A stretch of DNA of 64,000 nucleotides from Parafrigoribacterium_A soli (lineage in GTDB: Bacteria; Actinomycetota; Actinomycetes; Actinomycetales; Microbacteriaceae): positions 372,001 to 436,000 of the forward strand of contig NZ_JBELNZ010000004.1 in the NCBI RefSeq assembly GCF_040227235.1, written 5' to 3'. Below the pieces are notes generated by a model, which saw only the letters and a list, made by a program, of their open reading frames with translations, did not search any database and was not told the DNA's origin. How positions within the stretch are numbered: the first letter of the stretch is position 1; each line of letters opens with the position of its first letter. A program made the translations under genes and the position numbers. Below, piece after piece: positions 51,096 to 59,874 of the stretch.

Positions 51096-51120
51096 GTTCC
51101 CTTCGACGGGCTCAGGGAAC
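51096..51120. repeat. REP-like palindrome overlapping the 3' end of the histidine kinase gene
   Basis: GTTCCCT and AGGGAAC arms flank the core (reverse orientation) CTGAGCCCGTCGAAG. It differs by one base from the copy at 8834-8858. Bases 51112-51120 are also the last two codons and the stop of the kinase gene. Confidence 0.75.
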
Positions 51121-52599
51121 CGCGGGAACGAGCGGGAGCTCGACTCGGAAGACCGTGCGACCCGGCTCACTCTCGACCGACACCGTTCCACCGTGGCCCG
51201 CAACGACGGCACGCACGATCGCGAGTCCGAGGCCGGTGCTGCCCGCGGCACGCGAGCGAGAGCCGTCGCCGCGAGCGAAGCGCTCGAACAGCGTGGCCTG
51301 AAGGGATTCCGGGATGCCGGGGCCGTGATCCGTCACCGTCACGACCGCGCGAGCGGCCGCCCCGTCGGTGCCGTCGCTCGACTCGATCGCGAGCGCCACC
51401 CGCACCTTCGTCTCGGGCGGGGTGTGCACGCGGGCGTTCGCCAGCAGATTCGCCACCACCTGGTGCAGCCGAGGCGCATCGCCCTGCACGAGCACGGGCT
51501 CGTCTGGAAGGTCGAGCGACCACTCGTGATCAGGGCCGGCGGCGTGCGCGTCGCTTACGGCGTCGATGAGCACGCGCGACAGGTCCACCTCGGCGCGATC
51601 GAGGTCGCGCCCCTCATCGAGCCGGGCGAGCAGCAGAAGGTCTTCCACCAGCGAGGTCATCCTGGTGGCCTCCGACTCCACCCTGCCCATGGCGTGCACG
51701 ACGTCCTCGGGCAACTCGTGTCCGGCGCGGCGGGTGAGCTCGGAGTAGCCGCGGATCGAGGCCAGGGGCGTTCTGAGCTCGTGACTGGCATCCGCCACGA
51801 ACTGGCGCACCTTCTGCTCGCTCGCCTGCCTGGCGATCAGAGCGGATGCCACGTGGCCGAGCATGCGATTGATCGCGGCCCCGACCTGGCCGACCTCCGT
51901 TCGCGCATCGGCGTCGCTCGGGGGTACCCGCACGGCGAGCGCCACCTCGCCGCGGTCGAGCGGCAGCTCCGAGACGCGCGTGGCGGTGTCGACGACCCGC
52001 TGGAGGGGACGCAGCGCGAGTCGCACGATGACCGTGGCGAGGAAGGCCGCGACGGCGAGTCCGAGGAGGGTGACGATGCCGATCACGACGCTGACGCGCG
52101 CGAGAATGCCCTTCACGTCGGCGAGCGGCAGGCCGGTGACGAGTCTGTCGCCGTTGGAGAAGGTCCTGGCGACCACCCGATAGTCGCCGAGCGTCTCCCC
52201 GAGCTCGACGGTGGTCGGCGCGCCGTTCGCGGGCGCCACCGAGAGCGCCCGCGTCTGGGCTCCGCTCAACTGGTGCTGCTGCCCCGTCTCCTCGTCCTTC
52301 TCGACGCCGATCGACGCCCGGCCGGAAATCAGGGCCACGACCGTGCCCGGTGCCTGCCGATTGAGCACCTGGATGAAGAGCTGCGCCGAGGGCTCCTCGA
52401 GCTCCATCGGTTCGAAGCCTCCCTCGGAGCGACCCGTCGCCGCCGTGAGTTGCTCGTCGAGGCGACCCATCAAAAAGCCCTGCAGCGCCAAAACGCTAAC
52501 GGTTCCGATCACGATCGAGACGACCGCGAGAAGCCCGACGAGAGCGAAGACCAGGCGCCTGCGCAGAGACCAGCGCCTGCGCGGGGCGACCCGCGTCAT
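51112..52599 (-). CDS. Sensor histidine kinase
   Basis: Membrane kinase of 495 aa. TM1 is at about residues 15-40, an extracytoplasmic sensor at 41-165, TM2 at about 168-193, then HAMP. The phosphorylated histidine is H273 in DASHELRTPL, and the ATPase domain has the N-box NLLANARVHTP and G-boxes DHGPGIP and GSTGLGLAIV. It overlaps the response-regulator gene by four bases. The divergent neighbours encode a MacAB-like exporter, which is the likely target. The stop codon lies inside a REP-like repeat. Confidence 0.95.
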   Translation of the reverse strand: MTRVAPRRRWSLRRRLVFALVGLLAVVSIVIGTVSVLALQGFLMGRLDEQLTAATGRSEGGFEPMELEEPSAQLFIQVLNRQAPGTVVALISGRASIGVEKDEETGQQHQLSGAQTRALSVAPANGAPTTVELGETLGDYRVVARTFSNGDRLVTGLPLADVKGILARVSVVIGIVTLLGLAVAAFLATVIVRLALRPLQRVVDTATRVSELPLDRGEVALAVRVPPSDADARTEVGQVGAAINRMLGHVASALIARQASEQKVRQFVADASHELRTPLASIRGYSELTRRAGHELPEDVVHAMGRVESEATRMTSLVEDLLLLARLDEGRDLDRAEVDLSRVLIDAVSDAHAAGPDHEWSLDLPDEPVLVQGDAPRLHQVVANLLANARVHTPPETKVRVALAIESSDGTDGAAARAVVTVTDHGPGIPESLQATLFERFARGDGSRSRAAGSTGLGLAIVRAVVAGHGGTVSVESEPGRTVFRVELPLVPAVP

Positions 52600-53354
52600 C
52601 CGGCTGCCTTAATCAGGTAGCCCACGCCACGCACCGTGTGGATCATCGGCGCCGCTCCCGCGTCGACCTTCTTGCGCAGGTAGGAGATGTAGATCTCGAC
52701 GATGCTCGAGCGGCCGCCGAAGTCGTAGCTCCACACCCGATCGAGGATCTGCGACTTGCTCATCACCTTGCGCGGATTGCGCATGAGAAAGCGCAGCAGC
52801 TCGAATTCGGTGGCGGTCAGCTCGATCTGACGATCGCCCCGACGCACCTCGTAGCTCTCCTCGTCGAGCGTCAGCTCGCCCACGCGCAGGATCGGGTCGA
52901 CGGCGTCGGTGATCACGAGGGTCGAGCGACGGATGAGTCCGCGCAGGCGCGCCACGAGCTCCTCGAGGCTGAAGGGCTTGGTGACGTAGTCGTCTCCGCC
53001 AGCGGTGAGCCCCGCGATGCGATCGTCGAGCGCGTCCTTGGCGGTCAGGAAGAGCACGGGGATGTCGCGACCGTCCGCCCGCATGCGCCTCAGCACCTGC
53101 AGGCCGTCGTTATCGGGCAGCATGACGTCGAGGACGACAACATCCGGCTTGAACTCTCGGATGGTCGAGAGCGCGCTCTGCCCGTCGGCGGCCGTGCGCA
53201 CGTCCCAGCCCTCGTACCGCAGCGCCATGCCCACGAGATCGCTGAGCGAGGCCTCGTCGTCGACGACGACCACCCGAACGGGCGAGCCGTCCGCGCGCAG
53301 GAGCTTGGCGGTGGATGCGCGGGCAGAGTCAGTGGTCACAGGAGTATTCAGCAC
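52596..53354 (-). CDS. OmpR-family response regulator
   Basis: DNA-binding regulator of 252 aa. In the receiver domain the acidic pair is D32-D33, the phosphorylation site D76, T104 and K106. The C-terminal winged helix (about 150-250) has ELTATEFELLRFLMRNPRKVMSK and RGVGYLIKAAG. The first 25 residues are an extra tail, and a shorter start is possible. It is paired with the kinase by a four-base overlap and divergent from the exporter operon at 53484, about 130 bases away. Confidence 0.95.
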   Translation of the reverse strand: MLNTPVTTDSARASTAKLLRADGSPVRVVVVDDEASLSDLVGMALRYEGWDVRTAADGQSALSTIREFKPDVVVLDVMLPDNDGLQVLRRMRADGRDIPVLFLTAKDALDDRIAGLTAGGDDYVTKPFSLEELVARLRGLIRRSTLVITDAVDPILRVGELTLDEESYEVRRGDRQIELTATEFELLRFLMRNPRKVMSKSQILDRVWSYDFGGRSSIVEIYISYLRKKVDAGAAPMIHTVRGVGYLIKAAG

Positions 53355-53483
53355 TCCGCCGCTTGGAGTTTGCTATGAGCCCTCTCTGCTGTCACTGCGA
53401 GTCGGATTCCGCGGCCCGCGACACTTTTGACTCTTGCAGTCCGTTCTTACGTTTCCCATAGCTTGCTTCGCGAACGTGTGGCC

Positions 53484-54803
53484 ATGAAGCCAAGCAAGCG
53501 AATGATCGTGAACAGCGCACTGGGCGTCGTCGTTGTCGGCGCGCTGGTCGGAGCGTATTTCGTCATCAACCCTCCGACCGCCTCCGGCGCAGGTTCCGCG
53601 ACCCAGCTCACCAGCACCGTGCAGCAGGGAACGGTGAGCAACACGATCACGGCGAGCGGGGCAGTCTCCGCGGCACACGAGGTCAGCGCATCCTTCGGCG
53701 TATCGGGCACGATCGCCACCGTCGCGGTCGCCGTCGGCCAGACCGTCGCGGCCGGTGACGTTCTCGGTACTCTCGACTCGACAGCCCTCCAGCGCACCGT
53801 GAACGAGGACCAGACCCAGTTGAACAACGCCATAGCGAGCCTCTCCGACGCGAAGTCCGATCTTGCGGCCGCCACGACCGCGAACACCGAGAACTCCGCT
53901 GGCCAGACCGGAGGCAGCCAGACCACCGCAGCCTCGACGAGCAACGCGAAGGCACAGGTGCGCAGCGCGCAATCACAGGTGAACACTGCCTCAGACGCTC
54001 TCGCCCAGGCGAAAGCGAATCTCGCGAGCGCGACCCTCACGGCGCCCATCGCCGGGCTCGTCGTAGCGGTGAACGGCGAAGTGGGTGGCAGCGCGTCGGG
54101 GAATTCCACATCGTCGTCGTCCGCCTCTTCCACGGGCTCCAGTTCTTCGAGCTCCGGAGCTTCGACGGGCTCGACGAGCGGCACCGGTTCAACGTCTGGC
54201 TTCGCCACGATCGCGGATGTCTCGGGCATGACCGTGACAGCGGCGATCCCCGAGGCCGATATCGCTTCTGTCGCCGTCGGCCAGTCGGCGAAGATCACCT
54301 TCCCCGCGCTGACGGATGTCACCGCCGAGGCGAAGGTCACGACCATCGCTCCGACCGCCACGAGTAGCAACTCGGTCGTGACCTATGCGACCACCGTCAC
54401 CCTCGACAGCATCCCCAAGGGCCTGCGACTCGGCCAGACCGCAACCGTCGCCATCACGACGAAGACGTCGGCTGCCGACGCGCTTTACGTTCCGACGGCC
54501 GCGATCACGACCGCGAGCGGCGTCTCGACGGTCAAGGTCGTCGACGCGACCGATAAGACCAAGACGACCACCGTCACCGTGAAGCTCGGAGTCGTGGGCA
54601 GCACGGGCACCGAAATCACGTCCGGCCTGAAGCTTGGCCAGACGGTGGTGCTCGGCACGGTCGCGGCGAGCACGAGCGACACGGGCAGCACGACGCGCAC
54701 GGGCACGGGCACGGGCACGGGAACACGGAGCGGCCTGGGCGGCACGGGCGGCTTCACCGGCGGCAACGCGGGCTTCGGCGGCACCGGCGGCGGCAACCGA
54801 TGA
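53484..54803 (+). CDS. Efflux periplasmic adaptor (MacA-like) with long S/T/G linker
   Basis: Membrane-fusion protein of 439 aa, N-terminally anchored by one helix (about 8-28). It has biotinyl-lipoyl-like strands (VSGTIATVAVAVGQTVAAGDVLGTLD), a short coiled-coil hairpin (about 98-182), then ATLTAPIAGLVVAVN. Residues 201-239 are an almost pure Ser/Thr/Gly linker before the beta-barrel (from FATIADVSGMTV). The C-terminus is Gly/Thr-rich and encoded in part by a hexanucleotide repeat. In Gram-positives such adaptors work with MacB-type ABC proteins. The next gene overlaps by four bases. No clear ribosome-binding site precedes the ATG, and a GTG two codons upstream is an alternative. Confidence 0.9.
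   Translation: MKPSKRMIVNSALGVVVVGALVGAYFVINPPTASGAGSATQLTSTVQQGTVSNTITASGAVSAAHEVSASFGVSGTIATVAVAVGQTVAAGDVLGTLDSTALQRTVNEDQTQLNNAIASLSDAKSDLAAATTANTENSAGQTGGSQTTAASTSNAKAQVRSAQSQVNTASDALAQAKANLASATLTAPIAGLVVAVNGEVGGSASGNSTSSSSASSTGSSSSSSGASTGSTSGTGSTSGFATIADVSGMTVTAAIPEADIASVAVGQSAKITFPALTDVTAEAKVTTIAPTATSSNSVVTYATTVTLDSIPKGLRLGQTATVAITTKTSAADALYVPTAAITTASGVSTVKVVDATDKTKTTTVTVKLGVVGSTGTEITSGLKLGQTVVLGTVAASTSDTGSTTRTGTGTGTGTRSGLGGTGGFTGGNAGFGGTGGGNR
54697..54722 (+). repeat. ACGGGC hexanucleotide microsatellite in the adaptor gene
   Basis: About four tandem ACGGGC units encode Thr-Gly repeats in the disordered C-terminal tail. Slippage would change length in frame and leave the protein intact. 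Confidence 0.7.
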
Positions 54804-55549
54804 CCGTGACGCTCGCACCGCAGCGCGACATCGTGCTGCAGCTGCGTGACATCCACGAGGTCTACGGCAGCGGCGACGCCGTTGTTCATGCGCTGCGCGG
54901 CATCGACCTCGAGATCGCTCAGGGAGACTACGTCGCCATCATGGGACCCTCCGGCTCTGGAAAATCCACCCTGATGAACCTCCTCGGATGCCTCGACATC
55001 GCCTCGCACGGCAGCTACACGCTCGCGGGTGATGACGTCAGCACGCTCGACGAGAACGCACTCGCGCGCATCCGCAATCGGCAGCTCGGGTTCATCTTCC
55101 AGTCGTTCAACCTTGTGCCGCGGATGTCGGCGCTCGCCAACGTCGAGCTGCCACTCGTCTATGGCAGAGTCGGGCGAGCCGAGCGCCGGCGACGCGCGCT
55201 CGAGGCACTCGACACCGTTGGACTCGCCGACCGGGCCGACCATCAGCCCCAGCAGCTCTCGGGCGGCCAGCAGCAGCGCGTCGCGATCGCCAGGGCCCTC
55301 GTGACGGCCCCCACGCTCGTGCTCGCGGACGAACCGACGGGAAACCTCGACAGCGCCGCGACCGATGAAATCCTGCGGATGTTCGACCTGCTCGCCAGGG
55401 ACGGCCGCACGATCGTGGTCATCACCCACGAGCAGCATGTAGCCGAGCAGGCGCACCGCGTGCTCACCATCAGCGATGGGCTCATCATCGGCGACCGCAT
55501 CTCAGCATCGGTCCAGCACTGGCTGGGGAGGGGTGAGAGGGCACGATGA
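54800..55549 (+). CDS. ABC transporter ATP-binding protein, MacB/LolD type
   Basis: ATPase of 249 aa. It has Walker A GPSGSGKST, Q-loop FIFQSFNLVPRMSALANVELPL, signature QLSGGQQQRVAIARAL, Walker B LVLADEPTGNLD and H-loop ITHEQHVA. The FNLVPRMSALANVELPL motif marks the MacB/LolD/FtsE branch that couples to a mechanotransmission-type permease. Four-base overlaps on both sides join it to the adaptor and the permease. Confidence 0.94.
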   Translation: MTVTLAPQRDIVLQLRDIHEVYGSGDAVVHALRGIDLEIAQGDYVAIMGPSGSGKSTLMNLLGCLDIASHGSYTLAGDDVSTLDENALARIRNRQLGFIFQSFNLVPRMSALANVELPLVYGRVGRAERRRRALEALDTVGLADRADHQPQQLSGGQQQRVAIARALVTAPTLVLADEPTGNLDSAATDEILRMFDLLARDGRTIVVITHEQHVAEQAHRVLTISDGLIIGDRISASVQHWLGRGERAR

Positions 55550-56763
55550 GCCTCGCCGAAATGCTCCTCTCCGCGCTGCGCGGCATCGCCTCAAACAAGC
55601 TGCGCTCGATCCTCACGCTGCTCGGCGTCATGATCGGCGTCGCATCCGTGATCCTGTTACTCGCCGTCGGCAACGGCTCCGCGCAGCAGGTGAACAACGC
55701 CATCTCGAATCTGGGCACGACCACGCTGACGGTGCGGTCATCCGGAGGGGGTTTCGGTGGCGGCGGCGCCTCCGCAGCGGCATCGGGCACATCGATCACT
55801 CGCTCGGTCGCCGAACAACTCGCCGCAGCGAAACTCGGTCACGTGCGCTCCGTCATCCCAGAGGTGACGACCAGCCTCACGGTCGCAGGCACAACGACCT
55901 CCGAGAGCTCGATCACAGTGCTCGGTACGACGCCCGACTACTTCTCGGTCGGAACGAATTCGGTCGCCTCGGGCGCCGCCTTCACGGATGCCGATGTCAC
56001 GACCTCGGCGAAGGTCGCCGTGATCGGTCAGACGCTCGCGAGCGAGCTGTTCCCCGGAGCGTCGGCACTCGGGCAATCGATCTCGGTGGACGGCACGTCG
56101 TTCAGCATCATCGGCGTCCTCGCGCAGCAGTCGAGCGTGGGCTTCAACGACCCAAACTCCGTCGTGATCGCGCCCATCAGCCGGGTGCAGGACTCCTTCA
56201 CGGGCTACGGCGCGGTGAGTTCGCTCACCGTCGAGGCGATCGACTCGGATGCGGTCACGGCCGCCGAGGGAGAGCTAACGATTATGCTCAACCAACTCCT
56301 CGGCGTGACGGACACGACGAACGAACCATTCACGGTGGTCAACCAGAGCTCACTGCTGGCCACGGCCGCCACGAGTGCGGCAAGTTTCACCATGCTCCTT
56401 GGCGCTGTCGCCGCGATCAGCCTGCTCGTAGGCGGCATCGGAGTCACGAACGTGATGCTCGTGACGGTGACCGAGCGCACCCGCGAGATCGGCATCCGCA
56501 AGGCGCTCGGCGCGACGCGCGGAGCCATCCTCGGGCAGTTCCTCGCGGAGGCCGCGAGTCTCACGCTGCTCGGTGGCATCCTCGGGGTGATCGTTGCCGT
56601 CATCGGCTCGCAATTCTCGATCAATGGCACGCAACCCGTGATTCTCGCGTTCTCGATTCCGCTCGCGCTCGGCGTGTCCGTCGCCATCGGCGTCTTCTTT
56701 GGCGTCTACCCGGCTGCGCGCGCGGCTCGGATGCGGCCCATCCAGGCGCTGCGATCCGTGTGA
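55546..56763 (+). CDS. ABC transporter permease, MacB type
   Basis: Permease of 405 aa with the MacB topology: one N-terminal helix after SLAEMLLSALRGIASNKLRSILTLLGVMIGV, a large extracytoplasmic domain (about 45-275) and three C-terminal helices, with GGIGVTNVMLVTVTERTREIGIRKALGAT in the cytoplasmic loop that contacts the ATPase. It ends with RPIQALRSV. Together with the ATPase and adaptor it forms a complete exporter, probably for peptides, antibiotics or envelope stress products, and is likely to be controlled by the divergent two-component system. Confidence 0.93.
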   Translation: MSLAEMLLSALRGIASNKLRSILTLLGVMIGVASVILLLAVGNGSAQQVNNAISNLGTTTLTVRSSGGGFGGGGASAAASGTSITRSVAEQLAAAKLGHVRSVIPEVTTSLTVAGTTTSESSITVLGTTPDYFSVGTNSVASGAAFTDADVTTSAKVAVIGQTLASELFPGASALGQSISVDGTSFSIIGVLAQQSSVGFNDPNSVVIAPISRVQDSFTGYGAVSSLTVEAIDSDAVTAAEGELTIMLNQLLGVTDTTNEPFTVVNQSSLLATAATSAASFTMLLGAVAAISLLVGGIGVTNVMLVTVTERTREIGIRKALGATRGAILGQFLAEAASLTLLGGILGVIVAVIGSQFSINGTQPVILAFSIPLALGVSVAIGVFFGVYPAARAARMRPIQALRSV

Positions 56764-56809
56764 TCTACCCCACCATCCACATCGATCACCCACGAAAGAA
56801 GAAGGACTC

Positions 56810-57385
56810 ATGACAGACCCAAAGACGCCAGAACCCACCCCGGTACCAGCCCCCGTGCTCGCGAGCGACCCGGCCATAAACGTGCCTGCTCCCGCGCGTG
56901 CCGCAGAGCAGAAGCGTTCCCTGCGCTGGGTCACCCCCACGCTCGCCCTGGTCGCGGCACTCGCCGTCGGCGTCGTGGGCGGCGTCTTCATCGGCAAGGC
57001 CGGTGCGGGTAATGCCGGCGCACGCGGCCAGTTCACGAGTGGGCAGTTCACCAATGGCCAGGCTGGACCGGGCGCCAGACAGTCCGGAGCGCGGAATAGC
57101 GGCTTCACCTCGGGCACCATCGTTTCGATCGACGGCGACACGATCACTATCAAGGCCCAGGACGGCAGCACGAAGAAGGTGACCACAGGCTCGGACACGA
57201 CGGTGACGAAGACGGCCAAGACCACTGTCGGCGCCCTGAAGAAAGGCCAGACGATCACGGTGATCGGCGAAGCGGATGGCGACGAAGCAGTGAAGGCCAC
57301 CACGATCTCCGAGGGGGCTGGGCTTCGCGGCGGCTTCGCGGCGCGCCCGGATGACGGGACGTCCACATCCGACTCGGGCAACTGA
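56810..57385 (+). CDS. Single-TM protein with small beta-rich extracytoplasmic domain
   Basis: Protein of 191 aa without a recognised family name. A Pro/Ala-rich cytoplasmic segment of about 37 residues precedes one helix (WVTPTLALVAALAVGVVGGVFIG). A Gly/Gln linker and then a compact domain with SGTIVSIDGDTITIKAQDGSTKKVTTGSDTTVTKT follow, like small DUF5666-type/OB-like repeats found beside MacAB exporters. The ATG at 56810 has GAAGGA upstream. It lies 46 bases after the permease, probably in the same operon, and may help the exporter or act as a sensor. Confidence 0.75.
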   Translation: MTDPKTPEPTPVPAPVLASDPAINVPAPARAAEQKRSLRWVTPTLALVAALAVGVVGGVFIGKAGAGNAGARGQFTSGQFTNGQAGPGARQSGARNSGFTSGTIVSIDGDTITIKAQDGSTKKVTTGSDTTVTKTAKTTVGALKKGQTITVIGEADGDEAVKATTISEGAGLRGGFAARPDDGTSTSDSGN

Positions 57386-57424
57386 TCGACGGGGATCCGG
57401 CGCTGGAGCACGCAGAATAGGAGA

Positions 57425-58042
57425 GTGACCCTGCAGCCGATGCTCTCCCTCTGGGATGAGCCCGCTCCGGATCACCGCTCCCGCATCCTCGCGCACTCCT
57501 CCGACCGGGTCGCCTGGCTGCGCGCCCGCAGCCGCGGCATCACAGCGACGGATGTGGCGAAGCTCTCGAGCGGACGCTCGGTGCGCACTGTTGCAGTCGA
57601 GAAGCTGCACGGTTCGGGCTTCGGCGGCAACGCGTACACCGACCACGGTCGCGCGCGCGAACCAGAGATCGCCAAGTGGGTACTCGACCGCTTCGGCATC
57701 GAGCCGAGCTCGGCGCTGTTCCACGCGGAGGGCAATCGGGAGCATCTCGCGACTCCCGACGGCGTGACCATGGCCGCGAGTGGAAGCCTGGAGCTCGCGG
57801 AAATCAAGACGACGAAGTCGGCCTGGCGCAGCATCCCGCGCTCATATCTGCGTCAGGTGTGGTGGCAGCAGTACGTGCTCGGCGCCGAGCGCACGCTGCT
57901 CGTGTGGGAGCAGCACGACAACTTCGTACCGGTCAATCCGGAGCCGGAATGCCGCTGGATCGAGCGCGACGAGAACGAGATCTACCTGCTGGTCGGACTT
58001 GCGACCCAGGTGCTCGAGCTGCTCGCTCGAGCTCGCCGCTGA
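57425..58042 (+). CDS. YqaJ-type (lambda exonuclease-like) nuclease domain protein
   Basis: Protein of 205 aa with the YqaJ/RecB-type PD-(D/E)XK nuclease pattern: HGRAREPEIAKWV (conserved E), ATPDGV with the metal-binding D, ELAEIKTTK with the E-x-K pair, and WWQQYVLGA with the conserved Q. YqaJ proteins usually occur in phages with a single-strand annealing protein, but solitary chromosomal copies are common in actinobacteria. None of the usual partners or phage genes are nearby. The GTG start at 57425 sits very close to AGGAG; M6 at 57440 is an alternative. The 3' end overlaps the convergent membrane-protein gene by 110 bases. Confidence 0.85.
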   Translation: MTLQPMLSLWDEPAPDHRSRILAHSSDRVAWLRARSRGITATDVAKLSSGRSVRTVAVEKLHGSGFGGNAYTDHGRAREPEIAKWVLDRFGIEPSSALFHAEGNREHLATPDGVTMAASGSLELAEIKTTKSAWRSIPRSYLRQVWWQQYVLGAERTLLVWEQHDNFVPVNPEPECRWIERDENEIYLLVGLATQVLELLARARR

Positions 58043-58805
58043 GCCGCTTCTCCACTTCGTTCCGCGAGGTACCACTTTCGGCCGCTCCGAGCGCGGCATT
58101 CCGACCGTAACTGGCACCTGGCGCAACGGATGAGCGAGCGACGACCGCCCCCAGCACGATGAGCCAGCCGATGGCGATCGTGGTGGCGACGAGTTCGAGC
58201 CGACTGCCGAACCCCGCCTGAAACCTGGCGAGCGAGAGGATGCCGCCGGTGCCGGCAACGACGGCGACGGCCAGCCCGGATGCAAGCGAGGCGCGCGCCA
58301 GCATCCGGTTGCCGCTGAGGAACGAGACCTGCAGCATCGCCCAACAGGCTGCCGAGAAGGCGAGCACGGCGACCGTTGTGTGGGTGAAGTCCTGCCAGGT
58401 GAAGGTCGGCCCGACGGGCAGCGGGCAGTGGGCAGTGCAGGTGACCTGCGAGGCGATCAGGAAGAATCCGCAGCCCACCCAGAGCGAGACGGCGGGCGTC
58501 CACGCTCGCAACAGCGGCGCGGCCGAACGGATGCGGCGGGCCGCGAACGCGATCAGGCTGCCCCCGAAGACCACGAGCAGCAGTGCCGTCTGGAACCACC
58601 TCGCGGTCGGCTCGCCGGCGGCTCCGAGTTCGCTCACGTAGAGGTCGCGGCGCACCGAGGCGCGGGCGATCCAGATGATCGTGAGAGAGAGTGCCACGGC
58701 GAGACTCCCCGCGATCGCGCAGAGCAACTCGATGCGGGGCCCACCGAGGCGGGCCGGCCTCGCGCGCGCAACATCGAACGGGGCACGACGCGACGCTGCG
58801 GGCAT
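57933..58805 (-). CDS. DUF998-family membrane protein with antisense C-terminal extension
   Basis: Integral membrane protein of 290 aa with six predicted helices (about 26-46, 68-88, 104-122, 144-165, 172-192, 205-225), the usual DUF998 layout, including a CTAHCPLPVGPTFTWQDFTH loop. The family normally ends near residue 225. Here about 65 polar residues continue, and residues from about 255 are antisense to the end of the YqaJ gene. The ATG at 58805 is chosen; earlier starts give arginine-rich residues with no family match. The function is unknown. Confidence 0.82.
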   Translation of the reverse strand: MPAASRRAPFDVARARPARLGGPRIELLCAIAGSLAVALSLTIIWIARASVRRDLYVSELGAAGEPTARWFQTALLLVVFGGSLIAFAARRIRSAAPLLRAWTPAVSLWVGCGFFLIASQVTCTAHCPLPVGPTFTWQDFTHTTVAVLAFSAACWAMLQVSFLSGNRMLARASLASGLAVAVVAGTGGILSLARFQAGFGSRLELVATTIAIGWLIVLGAVVARSSVAPGASYGRNAALGAAESGTSRNEVEKRLSGELERAARAPGSQVRPAGRSRSRRARSSGIPAPD

Positions 58806-58902
58806 TGCATCATTCTGCACTACGCGGCCGCCGCATCCGCTGTTCTTTCTGCGGGCACGCTCGACGAAAGGGAAGGCGAGGACGACGGGAAAGAGGAATA
58901 GC

Positions 58903-59874
58903 GTGGAAGGCATGACAGACATGCGCGCAATGGTCATCGACGAAACCGGATCACCCGAGGTGCTGCGGCTGGCAACGGTTCCGGTGCCCACGAAGGTCAC
59001 CTCCGAGGTTCTTGTGAAGGTGCACGCGGCGGGAATCAATCCGATCGACGCGAAGACGCGGGCGGGCAAGGGCGCGGCGTCGGAGATAAAGCAGTGGCCC
59101 GCGATTCTCGGGCACGACTTCAGCGGCGTCATCGTCGAGGCGCCGTACGAGGCGTACCCGCTGCAACCGGGCGACGAGGTCTTCGGCATGGTGCCGGTGC
59201 CTCGCTATCAGGGCAGCTACGCGGAGCTGCTCGTCGCGTCCACCATGAACATCGCGCCGAAGCCGGCGGCCCTCAGCCACATCGAGGCCGGGGCGGTTCC
59301 GCTCGCCGCGCTCACCGCTCGCGGCATCGTGGTCGACGTCGCGCAGGCCGCAGCGGGGCAGCGCATCCTCATCCACGCCGGCTCGGGCGGGGTGGGACAC
59401 TTCGCCGTGCAACTCGCCGCTCTCGCCGGTGCCGAGGTGGTCGCCACGGCATCCGCCCGCAACGCCGACTGGCTGCTCGGACTCGGTGCCTCGCGGGTGA
59501 TCGACTACACGAGCACTCGCTTCGAGGACGAGGTGCGCGACGTCGACACGGTCATCGATCTGATCGGCAACGTGCACGACGACACGGGCACGCGCTCGCT
59601 CTCCGTGCTGCGCCCAGGCGGCCTCATCATCAACGTGCCGACCGGCAGTTGGCCCACCTTCATGGCGGATGCCACTGCCGCAGGCATGCGGGCCACGCAC
59701 TTCAAGCTCGCACCAGACGGGGTCGCCCTTGCGGAGCTCGGCACGCTGCTCGAATCCGGTGCGCTGCGTGTGCACGTCGACCAGATCTTCGACCTCGAGC
59801 GGGCGGCGGATGCGCATCGCGCGCTCGAGGAGGGTCACACGCGCGGCAAGATCGTGCTGCGAGTCGCGGACTGA
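58903..59874 (+). CDS. Zinc-independent alcohol dehydrogenase/quinone oxidoreductase
   Basis: Medium-chain reductase of about 323 aa. It has a GroES-like domain with GHDFSGVIVE, nucleotide motif AGSGGVGHFAVQLA, and the ending HRALEEGHTRGKIVL typical of NADPH quinone reductases. I chose GTG at 58903 (GAGGA five bases upstream); ATGs at 58912 and 58921 (MRAMVIDETG) are possible. It is a distant paralogue of the enzyme at 47503-48435. It is divergent from the DUF998 gene by about 100 bases. Confidence 0.92.
   Translation: MEGMTDMRAMVIDETGSPEVLRLATVPVPTKVTSEVLVKVHAAGINPIDAKTRAGKGAASEIKQWPAILGHDFSGVIVEAPYEAYPLQPGDEVFGMVPVPRYQGSYAELLVASTMNIAPKPAALSHIEAGAVPLAALTARGIVVDVAQAAAGQRILIHAGSGGVGHFAVQLAALAGAEVVATASARNADWLLGLGASRVIDYTSTRFEDEVRDVDTVIDLIGNVHDDTGTRSLSVLRPGGLIINVPTGSWPTFMADATAAGMRATHFKLAPDGVALAELGTLLESGALRVHVDQIFDLERAADAHRALEEGHTRGKIVLRVAD

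Noticed and set aside
54100..54190. Possible frameshift or assembly error in the adaptor gene because of low-complexity Ser/Thr/Gly
   Set aside because: Both flanking domains are in the same frame and codon use stays normal, so the linker is real.
58120..58240. Frameshift at the end of the DUF998 gene
   Set aside because: I cannot see a duplicated or missing base that would restore an earlier stop, so it is reported as an overlap and not as an error.
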